NCBI RefSeq assembly: GCF_947500605.1
Contig: NZ_CANMSJ010000003.1
Coordinates: 1 to 64,000, forward strand
Source: an uncultured Lacinutrix sp.
GTDB taxonomy: Bacteria > Bacteroidota > Bacteroidia > Flavobacteriales > Flavobacteriaceae
Direction of reading: 5' to 3'
Length of the DNA: 64,000 nucleotides
The first letter of the stretch is position 1; every line of letters begins with the position of its first letter. Under the pieces are notes generated by a model. It worked only from the letters and a program-made list of their open reading frames with translations, did no database searches and was not told the origin of the DNA. Below are positions 1 to 6,378 of this stretch, piece after piece. The position numbers were made by a program, and so were the translations under genes.

Positions 1-29
1 AAGGCTAAGTTTGTGTTTTGTGTTTTCAT
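1..29 (-). CDS. GG-leader RiPP precursor, 5' fragment (runs off the window)
   Basis: Reading leftward from an ATG at 29, the visible codons give MKTQNTNLA, identical to the beginning of the next precursor (58-198). The gene continues beyond the left edge, so its core is not visible. It belongs to the tandem array of GG-leader peptides that fills 1-2.0 kb. The assignment rests only on the identical N-terminus and on the position, one repeat step downstream of its neighbour. Confidence 0.6.
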
Positions 30-57
30 AATTTGTGTTTTTAGTGGTTATTAAATT

Positions 58-198
58 TTATTTTCTTGTAATTAATAGGCTAATAATAATCCCTGTACAT
101 ACTGGAGAAGTTCCTCCGTTCACATCTTGTAATTGGTTATCATTTAACTCTGTTACTGAACTCTTGTTGAAGGCTAAGTTTGTGTTTTGTGTTTTCAT
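58..198 (-). CDS. GG-leader RiPP (class I lanthipeptide-like) precursor, 46 aa
   Basis: A 46-residue peptide with the array's shared leader: MKTQNTNLAFNKSS, then TELN and VNGG. The predicted core after Gly-Gly is TSPVCTGIIISLLITRK, with one Cys and several Ser/Thr. The leader type (a K-rich start, an 'ELN' block and a terminal GG) is that of the Bacteroidota GG-leader natural-product precursors, many of them annotated as class I lanthipeptides. No ring chemistry can be read from sequence. It is too short for most gene callers, and its homology to eleven other copies is the main evidence that it is real. Confidence 0.75.
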   Translation of the reverse strand: MKTQNTNLAFNKSSVTELNDNQLQDVNGGTSPVCTGIIISLLITRK

Positions 199-223
199 AA
201 TTTGTGTTTTTAGTGGTTATTAT

Positions 224-367
224 TTATTGAGTAATTGTTTTAATTTTTTCTTTTATAGGGTCTATTATTACTGTCCAGCTTCCACCATTAACAGTCGCCA
301 TAGAATCCATATTTAATTCTATTAAAGAATTCTTATTAAGCTTAAGCTTGTTATCTTGTGTTTTCAT
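224..367 (-). CDS. GG-leader RiPP precursor, 47 aa (Trp core, no Cys)
   Basis: The leader MKTQDNKLKLNKNS is followed by IELN and VNGG. The core is SWTVIIDPIKEKIKTITQ, with no cysteine, so a lanthionine could not form within this core. The core start GGSWTV is shared with the precursor at 1182-1340, so the two form a Trp-type subgroup. The leader is more divergent (NMDSMAT before VNGG) than in the Cys-type members. It lies 25 bp upstream of the next precursor on the same strand, consistent with co-transcription. Confidence 0.72.
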   Translation of the reverse strand: MKTQDNKLKLNKNSLIELNMDSMATVNGGSWTVIIDPIKEKIKTITQ

Positions 368-376
368 AATTGTTTA

Positions 377-532
377 TTAATTTATAACTGTTACAGTTAT
401 TGATTTTTCTGAAATTGTCATACAGTTTGAACAAACTATTCCTGTTCCTCCGTTTACAGAGTGAATTTCTGCATCTGTTAATTCTGTTATCGCGTTCTTT
501 TTAAATACTAATTTTGTGTTTTGTGTTTTCAT
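377..532 (-). CDS. GG-leader RiPP precursor, 51 aa, CSNCMT core
   Basis: The leader MKTQNTKLVFKKNAITEL ends in VNGG. The core begins TGIVCSNCMTISEKS and ends in a Thr/Val-rich tail. The block CSNCMT is shared with the three following copies (596, 806 and 1016), which marks these four as recent tandem duplicates. Cys-x-x-Cys beside Ser/Thr would suit lanthionine or disulfide formation; this is inference. This copy has the longest tail of the four. Confidence 0.78.
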   Translation of the reverse strand: MKTQNTKLVFKKNAITELTDAEIHSVNGGTGIVCSNCMTISEKSITVTVIN

Positions 533-595
533 AATATTAATTTGATTTTTATTGTTGTTAACGGATATTATATCGATTTCTATAAAAAATGCATT

Positions 596-739
596 TTATT
601 TAATAGTAATTGGTATTGTTATCGTCATACAATTAGAGCATACAAAACCTGTTCCTCCGTTTACAGCGTATGTTTCTTGATCTGTTAATTCTGTTATTAC
701 GTTCTTTTTAAATACTAGTTTTGTGTTTTGAGTTTTCAT
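596..739 (-). CDS. GG-leader RiPP precursor, 47 aa, CSNCMT core
   Basis: The leader MKTQNTKLVFKKNVITEL ends in VNGG, and the core is TGFVCSNCMTITIPITIK. It differs from the 806-949 copy at only a few positions, mostly in the core (Gly/Phe-Val against Ser/Phe-Leu). Start-to-start distances are 207 bp to the downstream copy and 210 bp to the upstream one. The spacers between copies are also similar to each other, so the duplicated unit was gene plus spacer. Confidence 0.8.
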   Translation of the reverse strand: MKTQNTKLVFKKNVITELTDQETYAVNGGTGFVCSNCMTITIPITIK

Positions 740-805
740 AATTTTAATTTAGTTTTTATTGTTGTTGACGAATATTTTATTAATAGAAATTAATAAAATT
801 TAAAT

Positions 806-949
806 TTATTTAATAGTAATTGGTACTGTTACCGTCATACAATTAGAGCATAAAAAACTTGTTCCTCCGTTTACAGCGTATATTTCTAGATCTGTTAATT
901 CTGTTATTACATTCTTTTTAAATACTAATTTTGTGTTTTGAGTTTTCAT
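806..949 (-). CDS. GG-leader RiPP precursor, 47 aa, CSNCMT core
   Basis: The leader MKTQNTKLVFKKNVITEL ends in VNGG, and the core is TSFLCSNCMTVTVPITIK. It is a near-identical tandem copy of its neighbours at 596 and 1016. It ends with the same ITIK-stop and is followed by an AT-rich spacer that resembles the other spacers in the array. Confidence 0.8.
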   Translation of the reverse strand: MKTQNTKLVFKKNVITELTDLEIYAVNGGTSFLCSNCMTVTVPITIK

Positions 950-1015
950 AATTTTAATTTGGTTTTTATTGTTGTTAATGGATATTTTATCGATTTCTAT
1001 TAATAATATTTAAAT

Positions 1016-1165
1016 TTATTTAATAGTGATTGGTATTGTTACTGTCATACAATTAGAGCATAAAAAACTTGTTCCTCCTTTTACAGCGTATGTTTCTTGA
1101 TCTGTTAATTCTATTATTGATTTTTTTCTAAAATCTAATTTTAATTTGTTGTTCTGGGTTTTCAT
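1016..1165 (-). CDS. GG-leader RiPP precursor, 49 aa, CSNCMT core
   Basis: The leader MKTQNNKLKLDFRKKSIIEL ends in VKGG rather than VNGG. The core TSFLCSNCMTVTIPITIK is almost identical to that of the 806 copy. The leader's first half differs from the sister copies while its second half and core match, which could be recombination between array members or simple drift. Confidence 0.78.
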   Translation of the reverse strand: MKTQNNKLKLDFRKKSIIELTDQETYAVKGGTSFLCSNCMTVTIPITIK

Positions 1166-1181
1166 AATTTTAATTTGGTTT

Positions 1182-1340
1182 TTAAAGTGGTCCATTATCT
1201 ATCCAAGTTCCATAGGTTGTTGCCCTTATTATACTTTCTACTACAGTCCATGATCCACCATTAATATTTTCAATTTGTTTGTCGTTAAGCTCGACAATTA
1301 CATCCTTTTTAAAGTTGAGTTTTTTCTTTTCTGTTTTCAT
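1182..1340 (-). CDS. GG-leader RiPP precursor, 52 aa (Trp core, no Cys)
   Basis: The leader MKTEKKKLNFKKDVIVELN ends in INGG. The core is SWTVVESIIRATTYGTWI followed by DNGPL, with no cysteine. It shares the GGSWTV junction with the 224-367 precursor. It lies 16 bp upstream of the 1016-1165 precursor, which makes co-transcription likely. Confidence 0.75.
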   Translation of the reverse strand: MKTEKKKLNFKKDVIVELNDKQIENINGGSWTVVESIIRATTYGTWIDNGPL

Positions 1341-1355
1341 AATTTCTATATTTTT

Positions 1356-1535
1356 CTAAAATGAAACATTATCGTTTTGAGATGGATTATCTGCAACTAT
1401 AGATATTTTTATAGTTAATGTTGGTCCTGATGAATGGCTCCATTGGCATCCTCCCTTTACAGCTATAGATTCAGAACTATTTAACTCTGTAATTGAATTT
1501 TTATCGAACTGTAATTTTGTACTTTGCGTTTTCAT
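1356..1535 (-). CDS. GG-leader RiPP precursor, 59 aa
   Basis: The leader MKTQSTKLQFDKNSITELN ends in VKGG. The core starts CQWSHSSGPTLTIKISI and continues with a polar Asn/Ser/Gln-rich tail. A single Cys directly follows Gly-Gly, which distinguishes this core from the CSNC and Trp types. It is 15 bp upstream of the next precursor. Assignment is by leader homology and position in the array. Confidence 0.75.
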   Translation of the reverse strand: MKTQSTKLQFDKNSITELNSSESIAVKGGCQWSHSSGPTLTIKISIVADNPSQNDNVSF

Positions 1536-1574
1536 AATTTGTAAATATTATTTTAATTATACTTTCAATTTATT

Positions 1575-1757
1575 TTATCTAGACTGTATATCTTCTCCTT
1601 GACTACCATTTGCAATTATAGAGACTGTAATTATAGATGTAGGAAGCATTGGTGAAATAGAAGAGATTGTTCCTCCATTAATTTGGCTTAATTGGTCAGT
1701 ATTTAATTCGCTTATTGAACTTTTCTTAAAAACTAATTTTGAGTTTTGTGTTTTCAT
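1575..1757 (-). CDS. GG-leader RiPP precursor, 60 aa (Ser/Thr/Ile-rich core)
   Basis: The leader MKTQNSKLVFKKSSISELN ends in INGG. The core begins TISSISPMLPTSIITVSI and ends in a polar NGSQGEDIQSR tail. It has many Ser/Thr but no Cys, so dehydration without thioether closure, or no modification, would be expected if it is processed. It resembles the 1769-1966 precursor in leader and in total length. Confidence 0.8.
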   Translation of the reverse strand: MKTQNSKLVFKKSSISELNTDQLSQINGGTISSISPMLPTSIITVSIIANGSQGEDIQSR

Positions 1758-1768
1758 AATTTTAATAT

Positions 1769-1966
1769 TTATTGTTTTCTCATTTGTGCTATTATATCTC
1801 CTCCTGCTCCATTACTACTATTTATACATAATGAGCAACTTAAAGAGCCTCCAGTTTGATTAATAATTGTGGTTCCTGTACCGCCTTTAATTTGATTTAA
1901 CTGGCTCTGGTTTAATTCTGTTATAGAACTTTTGCTGAATTTTAATTTTGCTTTTTGTGTTTTCAT
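1769..1966 (-). CDS. GG-leader RiPP precursor, 65 aa, CSLC core
   Basis: The leader MKTQKAKLKFSKSSITELN ends in IKGG. The core contains TGGSLSCSLCINSSNGAGG. The start at 1966 was chosen because it restores the MKTQ leader seen in every sister gene. A longer in-frame start at 2026 would add 20 residues that overlap the upstream small ORF (1978-2103) in another frame. This is the first GG-leader gene of the array in transcription order, 11 bp after that ORF. Confidence 0.8.
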   Translation of the reverse strand: MKTQKAKLKFSKSSITELNQSQLNQIKGGTGTTIINQTGGSLSCSLCINSSNGAGGDIIAQMRKQ

Positions 1967-1977
1967 AATGTTTTGTT

Positions 1978-2103
1978 TTAAATTTTTTTTATAAAAATTT
2001 TTAACTTTATTAATAGTTTTTTCCATAAAGATTTCTCTTCTTGGATTTCTACTATTGTTCTCTTTTTTAAATGCTCTTTAAAAGAGTTTTTAATCTCTTC
2101 CAT
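1978..2103 (-). CDS. Small ORF, 41 aa, cationic amphipathic C-terminus
   Basis: Begins MEEIKNSFKEHLKKRTIVEI and ends WKKLLIKLKIFIKKI. The last 15 residues alternate Lys with bulky hydrophobics and would form a strongly cationic amphipathic helix, like many antimicrobial or membrane-active peptides. There is no GG leader. It sits between the 40-aa ORF (17 bp upstream) and the first GG precursor (11 bp downstream), as expected for an operon member. I recognise no family. The AT-rich context makes Lys/Ile-rich chance ORFs possible, so confidence is moderate. Confidence 0.45.
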   Translation of the reverse strand: MEEIKNSFKEHLKKRTIVEIQEEKSLWKKLLIKLKIFIKKI

Positions 2104-2120
2104 AAATTTAAATTGTACTT

Positions 2121-2243
2121 TTAATCTAAAATTATGGCATCGCCTAATGAAAGACAAACGGTTGTAAACTCTTCTTGAAGCTCGTTAGAGATAAAGCCTA
2201 AGGCTTCATTTTCCTGATTTTGGTAATGTGGTGATGTTTTCAT
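2121..2243 (-). CDS. Small ORF, 40 aa, unknown; promoter-proximal gene of the peptide array
   Basis: Starts MKTSPHYQNQENEALGFISN and ends TTVCLSLGDAIILD. It has no GG motif, no membrane segment and one Cys near the end. It is the first ORF after a roughly 450-bp non-coding stretch and is tightly followed by the 41-aa ORF and the precursor array, all in the same direction. The acidic, non-cationic composition makes an antimicrobial role unlikely; a small accessory or recognition protein, or an unrelated precursor type, is possible. No family was recognised. Confidence 0.5.
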   Translation of the reverse strand: MKTSPHYQNQENEALGFISNELQEEFTTVCLSLGDAIILD

Positions 2244-2697
2244 TTTTTCGAATTTTTTAGATTTACAATTAATTCTTTTATGAAAAGTTGACTACTAACA
2301 AACCATAGTGTGTTCATCAACTTTTCATCTCAAGCGCTATCGTGCCTAAGCAATATTTAATTATGTATTCCGAAAAAAATAAGTGAAGACTCTTTTATAA
2401 TATATTCTACTTTGTAGTGATACAAAATATATATATATTTGTAGAGTATTCAATGTTGACGGACACGGAATACTTGAAAATTTGTGTTTTCAAAATTAAC
2501 AGGGCTTTACAGAGCTCTGTTTTTTTTGTTCTAATAATAAATGTTTTATTTGAGTTATAATTAATAGAACATATCTTTCGATGGTTCAAAGTAAGTTTAA
2601 ATAAAAGTCACTTCCAAACTAAGCTACCGTATATTTATAAAAAATACCATGCTTTTTTCAAAATCAAAACCCTTAAAATCAATTAGTTACACTAATG
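2244..2697. other. Non-coding stretch between the array and its upstream regulator
   Basis: About 450 bp without a convincing gene; a 60-codon leftward frame here has no recognisable features. It contains an 11-bp perfect inverted repeat (2281-2291 with 2317-2327) and a TAnnTTTG-like promoter match on the minus strand at 2498-2491. It also contains an imperfect hairpin with a T-run around 2497-2528, which may end the regulator transcript or an unseen one. The array's promoter or leader should lie here. Confidence 0.5.
2281..2327 (-). promoter_or_regulatory. Inverted repeat in the leader of the peptide array
   Basis: TGAAAAGTTGA at 2281-2291 is the exact reverse complement of TCAACTTTTCA at 2317-2327, with a 25-nt loop. 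It lies 38 bp upstream of the first small ORF. It could be an operator for a dimeric regulator such as the neighbouring AraC-type protein, or an mRNA leader structure. Only the symmetry is directly seen. Confidence 0.4.
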
Positions 2698-4518
2698 TTA
2701 ACTGTTTTTAATTTCTTCAATCTTTTTTATATAAACAGTAGGAGAAATACCTGTAGCAACTTTAAAATAACGTGAAAAAGCATCTGCATTTTTATAGCCC
2801 ATTTCTTCTGCAATTCCTTTTACAGAATAAGAGCGCAAACGCTTGTTATTTTTTAGTTCTAATATAGCATGATTGATTCTAAGCTCATTAATGTAGGTAC
2901 TAAAAGATTTTTCTAAATGAGTATTTACTATTTTAGAGAGGTATGAGGTGTTTGTTTTAAGTTTTTTAGCCATATTATGCATAGTACAGTCTTGGCGTAA
3001 ATAATATTGCTTATCCTCTAATTTTTGAATTTTTATTAATATTTCTTCTACTTTTTTATCATCTATAACATAACCAGAATCTGTTTCTTCTTCTTCTTCT
3101 TCTTCTTCTTCTGTAGTAGTGTTAGTTTTTTTTGTTTTGGAAAGCTCTTTTTCTAAATCCTTTTCACCTACAATATCCTGTGTTCCTTTAAGCTCATTAA
3201 CTGTTTCTTGTTTTTCAATAGCAATAGGATCTAAAGCAGTGGTTTTCTTTTTATCTTCATAAGCTTTAATTTTAATCATAAGTTCGTTAAAACGTTTCTG
3301 ATTTTGAAAAGCTTTTATTTTGAAAAAGAAAAACAAAGCAACTATTAAAACTATTAGTGAAATACTAATAAATGTCCACACCCAATTATTTTTTTTATAT
3401 TTTTCTTTTTCTAAAATCTCTTGATCTAACTCTAATTCAAAATCACTTTGTAATGAAGCTACTTTTTTATTTAAATTAAAATTATATAAAGTCTCTAAAG
3501 TAGATAGTTTGTTCTCTGAAACTTTTTGTTTTTCCTCTAAGTATTTATAATAAAACACCTCTGCCATCTTACTATCCTTAAGAGCCTTATAGGTGTCTGA
3601 AATCAGTTTGTAGTATTTTATTTTTTGTAATGGTGTTTTATCTATCGTACTTTCTATTATTATATTTAAATCTGTTATAGCAGCAGTAAAATTAGAGCTC
3701 AAAAAATTAATTTCTGCATTTCTATATTTAATTTCATTAATAAATTCCTGATTTTTTAGTTTTATTGCACAAGTTAGAGCTTCTGCGCTTGCTTTTTTTG
3801 CAGAATTGAGCTTGTTGTTAAACACATCTATTTTAGATTTTAAAAAATTCATGTGATAAATAAACTCACAATCATTTTTAGCTTTTGCTTCAGCTAAACC
3901 ATCTATTATTAACTGCTCTGCTTCCGTTAATTTTTCTGCCTTTATATAAGCCTCAATTAATGTTTTTCGAATAAACCTTAAATTAAAATCGCCAAGTAAA
4001 ATTTTATTGTTATAATCTGTTTTAAGCTCTTCTAAAGCGTTATTAGATTTACTTATTTTTAATTTTAATGATCTTATATATGCTTCAACAGTTTCTATAG
4101 ACTTAGAGTCTTTATTTTTTTCTGCTAAGTCTAAAGTTTGTTGATATAATCTCAAACTCTCTCTAAAACGTTCTTTATTCTCTAAAATCCTAGCTATACT
4201 ATGCTTTGTTTGAATAATATCTTTAGGTTTCTCTGCTATACTTAAATTTTTATAGTGATAAAAAAGCGTACTATCCGTTTGGTTCATTATTTCATGAGCA
4301 GCAGCTATGGACGCATTAGTAATTATAATATTTTCTATATTGTTTTCAGATTCTAAAATATTAAGGTATTTATGAAGATAGTTTAAAGCCTTGTCTGGAT
4401 TACTATAAATATTATTTCTAATTGAATCTTCTAATATTTTTTTATCCTGTTGTGAGAATGATTGAATTGAAAATAGAGATACAATAAATAGTATTATAAG
4501 TAATTTTAATGCTCGCAT
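2698..4518 (-). CDS. TPR-containing membrane-anchored AraC-family regulator
   Basis: A 606-residue protein with an N-terminal signal/anchor (residues 1-22, ending SIQSFSQ). TPR-like helical repeats cover roughly 40-350, one membrane helix lies near 378-400 (WVWTFISISLIVLIV), a charged linker follows, and a C-terminal AraC/XylS-type helix-turn-helix spans about 505-602 (VKGIAEEMGYKNADAFSRYF is the second helix-turn-helix). This layout is common in flavobacterial sensors that sense outside and bind DNA inside. The linker carries an unbroken Glu run from nine GAA codons (3085-3111). It lies upstream of the precursor array on the same strand, so it is a natural candidate regulator of it; this is inference from position. 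Confidence 0.85.
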   Translation of the reverse strand: MRALKLLIILFIVSLFSIQSFSQQDKKILEDSIRNNIYSNPDKALNYLHKYLNILESENNIENIIITNASIAAAHEIMNQTDSTLFYHYKNLSIAEKPKDIIQTKHSIARILENKERFRESLRLYQQTLDLAEKNKDSKSIETVEAYIRSLKLKISKSNNALEELKTDYNNKILLGDFNLRFIRKTLIEAYIKAEKLTEAEQLIIDGLAEAKAKNDCEFIYHMNFLKSKIDVFNNKLNSAKKASAEALTCAIKLKNQEFINEIKYRNAEINFLSSNFTAAITDLNIIIESTIDKTPLQKIKYYKLISDTYKALKDSKMAEVFYYKYLEEKQKVSENKLSTLETLYNFNLNKKVASLQSDFELELDQEILEKEKYKKNNWVWTFISISLIVLIVALFFFFKIKAFQNQKRFNELMIKIKAYEDKKKTTALDPIAIEKQETVNELKGTQDIVGEKDLEKELSKTKKTNTTTEEEEEEEEETDSGYVIDDKKVEEILIKIQKLEDKQYYLRQDCTMHNMAKKLKTNTSYLSKIVNTHLEKSFSTYINELRINHAILELKNNKRLRSYSVKGIAEEMGYKNADAFSRYFKVATGISPTVYIKKIEEIKNS

Positions 4519-4532
4519 TTTAAGGAATTAGT

Positions 4533-4540
4533 CAAATTTA
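4533..4540 (-). promoter_or_regulatory. Bacteroidota -7 promoter element for the TPR-AraC regulator
   Basis: On the minus strand the sequence TAAATTTG matches the Bacteroidota TAnnTTTG element and ends 14 bp before the ATG at 4518. No clear -33 TTG was found, so the call is tentative. Confidence 0.4.
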
Positions 4541-4719
4541 AGCCAAGCTACTAAAAAAAATAAAAGCAACCTAAAGCATTCTATAAAACATAATATTTAT
4601 AGGTGTTTTGACGCTTTTATTTATACTGTTTTTTTATAAATTTAGGGAGTTATATTTTTTATTATAGCTTTTAATACTAGATATTTGAAGTAACTAATAA
4701 CCCTCTTAAAATCTTTTTT

Positions 4720-4881
4720 ATGAAAACTCAAGCAAAAAAACTAAACTTTAAAAAAAGTAACATTACAGAATTAAACAGTAATATGCTAATGACAATTAAT
4801 GGAGGTAGCAATGTTGAAGCTGCAGGAGAAATTACAACAGTTTCTAGATACACAAGTCATTTGTGTGATAAAATTGGTTAA
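4720..4881 (+). CDS. Orphan GG-leader RiPP precursor, 53 aa
   Basis: MKTQAKKLNFKKSNITELN followed by INGG, then the core SNVEAAGEITTVSRYTSHLC with a DKIG tail. The leader matches the array at 1-2 kb closely. The gene is on the opposite strand, divergent from the TPR-AraC regulator, and has its own rho-independent terminator immediately after. The core has a single Cys near its C-terminus, preceded by several Thr/Ser. It may be a displaced array member made by the same unseen machinery. Confidence 0.78.
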   Translation: MKTQAKKLNFKKSNITELNSNMLMTINGGSNVEAAGEITTVSRYTSHLCDKIG

Positions 4882-4897
4882 AAAATTAAGATTTTTT

Positions 4898-4935
4898 AAA
4901 AAAGCGTGTAATTTTAAAATTACACGCTTTTTTTA
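4898..4935 (+). terminator. Terminator of the orphan GG precursor
   Basis: A perfect 24-nt palindrome, GCGTGTAATTTT joined to its complement (4904-4927), flanked by an A-tract before and a T-tract after. It could act in both directions. Confidence 0.85.
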
Positions 4936-5077
4936 TAATGTAGTTTTTATACTCTTTAACCCGAACTAAGTTAAATGAGCTTATCTTTATTATCACAAAT
5001 CAATTTAAAAGAGGCTATATAACAAAGACATTACTTAATTGTTATGCATTTTAACGCATTATAAAAACTTAAATTAC

Positions 5078-5085
5078 TAACTTTG
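5078..5085 (+). promoter_or_regulatory. -7 promoter element of tatA
   Basis: TAACTTTG matches TAnnTTTG and lies 22 bp before the ATG at 5107. An earlier in-frame ATG at 5083 would fall inside this element, which supports the later start. Confidence 0.55.
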
Positions 5086-5106
5086 TACTTTAAATATATA
5101 TATATT

Positions 5107-5292
5107 ATGATATCATTAAGCATATTTTTAGGAGCAATTGGCCCTTGGCAAATTGGTTTAGTAGTCGTTTTAATCTTATTATTATTTGGAGGTAAAAAAA
5201 TACCTGAAATGATGAGAGGTCTTGGAAGTGGTATTAAAGAGTTTAAAGACGCTAGTAAAGAAGAAGAGGGAAAAGCTGAAGAAAAAAAGTAA
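5107..5292 (+). CDS. tatA: Sec-independent (Tat) translocase subunit TatA/E-like
   Basis: A 61-residue protein beginning MISLSIFLGAIGPWQIGLVV. It has one short N-terminal membrane helix, then the FGGKKIPEMMRGLG hinge and amphipathic helix, then a Lys/Glu-rich tail, which is the standard TatA layout. TatA oligomers form the variable pore that passes folded twin-arginine substrates received from TatC. The start at 5107 gives the usual short N-terminus; an upstream ATG would add MYFKYIYI and overlaps the promoter. tatC is not in the window, and stand-alone tatA genes are usual in this phylum. Confidence 0.92.
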   Translation: MISLSIFLGAIGPWQIGLVVVLILLLFGGKKIPEMMRGLGSGIKEFKDASKEEEGKAEEKK

Positions 5293-5312
5293 ATTCACAA
5301 ATTAAATTATAT

Positions 5313-5345
5313 AAAAAAAACCATCGTATTACGATGGTTTTTTTA
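5313..5345. terminator. Bidirectional terminator between tatA and the DUF4837 gene
   Basis: Hairpin CCATCGT/ACGATGG at 5321-5337, preceded by eight A and followed by a run of T, so it serves convergent transcripts. Confidence 0.85.
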
Positions 5346-5368
5346 TGTTTTATACTTTCAAAAAAAGC

Positions 5369-6358
5369 TTAGTTTATTCTAATAGATTTTATAATAGACT
5401 CTAGTTCAAAAACATAATTGCGTTTAGACACAGATGGCGCGTATGCAAAACCTTCGGCAACTACATATCTATTATTAACTTTATCTTCAATTAAATACAT
5501 AATAAAAGGTCCTGACATAAATTGATTTTTAACATCCCAAAGCCCTTTAACTTCTATAGTTGGTTTGTTATCTATTATTGTCTCGTAAACATGTGGAGCA
5601 TATGCCATCTCTGTTGCCATATAACTACCATCAACTGGTCCTGAGATATACTTTTTACCTATAGAATCTCTAATTTTTATAATTTGACTTACTAAACTAT
5701 CATCCTTTTTAATTGCATTTAAAGGCAACTCATAAAACAAGACATTTGTATAACCTGTTTGGATATCGCGCTTAATCCAATGAAACTTATCTTCCGGCTT
5801 TGCTACAGTATTAGTTACTCTATAGTAAGATGGAAATTTAACTTTTAAGCCTAAAGACTCTTGAATATCTTTAGTACCAGATAAAGATTTAGACATCTGC
5901 ATTTGCTTATATCTTATTTCTTCAGCTTTTAAAGCTTCAACAATATTATCTGCATTATTAGTTATTTGCGCTTTAATTTCGGCTATATCTTTTCCAGAAA
6001 CTGTTACTATTTTTTGAGGTCTCGCATGCACATCTCTTTCTATTTTAAAACTAGCTTCTCCTTGTTCTACTTTTAAAATACTTCTGCTTTGTTTAGCAAA
6101 ACCTGTAAAAACTTGAGTAGGAATCTGGTTTAAAGAAAATATTGGCTCTGGTTGTGGCAATCCATCTATAGACTGTGCCATAACGTTTCTTATGGTTTCT
6201 CCTACTGTGTTTTTCCATAGCTCATTGTCTACAACAATTGCTATTTTATTTACTGGCCCTGCAGAGTCTGGTAGTATTTTTATACCCGCAGAACTACCGT
6301 CGTTACCGCAAGAAAATGTAGTGGCTACAATTACTACTAATAGAATAAGTTTACGCAT
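5369..6358 (-). CDS. DUF4837 family lipoprotein
   Basis: 329 residues with a lipoprotein signal: MRKLILLVVIVATTFSCG places the lipobox Cys at 17. The rest is soluble, with features I associate with the DUF4837 family of Bacteroidota (a DNELWKNTVGE block near the start and a C-terminal segment ending FELESIIKSIRIN). Function is unknown; it is likely anchored in the inner or outer membrane facing the periplasm. It is the last gene of a leftward run (SPOR-like protein, pgk, lytic transglycosylase), 20 bp downstream of the transglycosylase, so a cell-envelope role is a reasonable guess. Confidence 0.82.
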   Translation of the reverse strand: MRKLILLVVIVATTFSCGNDGSSAGIKILPDSAGPVNKIAIVVDNELWKNTVGETIRNVMAQSIDGLPQPEPIFSLNQIPTQVFTGFAKQSRSILKVEQGEASFKIERDVHARPQKIVTVSGKDIAEIKAQITNNADNIVEALKAEEIRYKQMQMSKSLSGTKDIQESLGLKVKFPSYYRVTNTVAKPEDKFHWIKRDIQTGYTNVLFYELPLNAIKKDDSLVSQIIKIRDSIGKKYISGPVDGSYMATEMAYAPHVYETIIDNKPTIEVKGLWDVKNQFMSGPFIMYLIEDKVNNRYVVAEGFAYAPSVSKRNYVFELESIIKSIRIN

Positions 6359-6378
6359 AATTTGTTTTTTTAGTTTTA

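Noticed and set aside
35-316. 93-codon + strand frame over the left end of the window
   Set aside because: It runs antisense across two GG-leader precursors whose leaders match ten others; the composition is Phe/Val-rich chance sequence.
1-1200. Evenly spaced repeats of about 200 bp that might suggest CRISPR or satellite DNA
   Set aside because: The repeated units are translatable precursor genes plus spacers, too long and too variable for CRISPR repeats, and there are no cas genes.
2407-2589. 60-codon minus-strand frame in the array-regulator gap
   Set aside because: No recognisable features, Lys/Ile/Tyr-rich as expected by chance in AT-rich DNA, and it crosses a hairpin and T-run.
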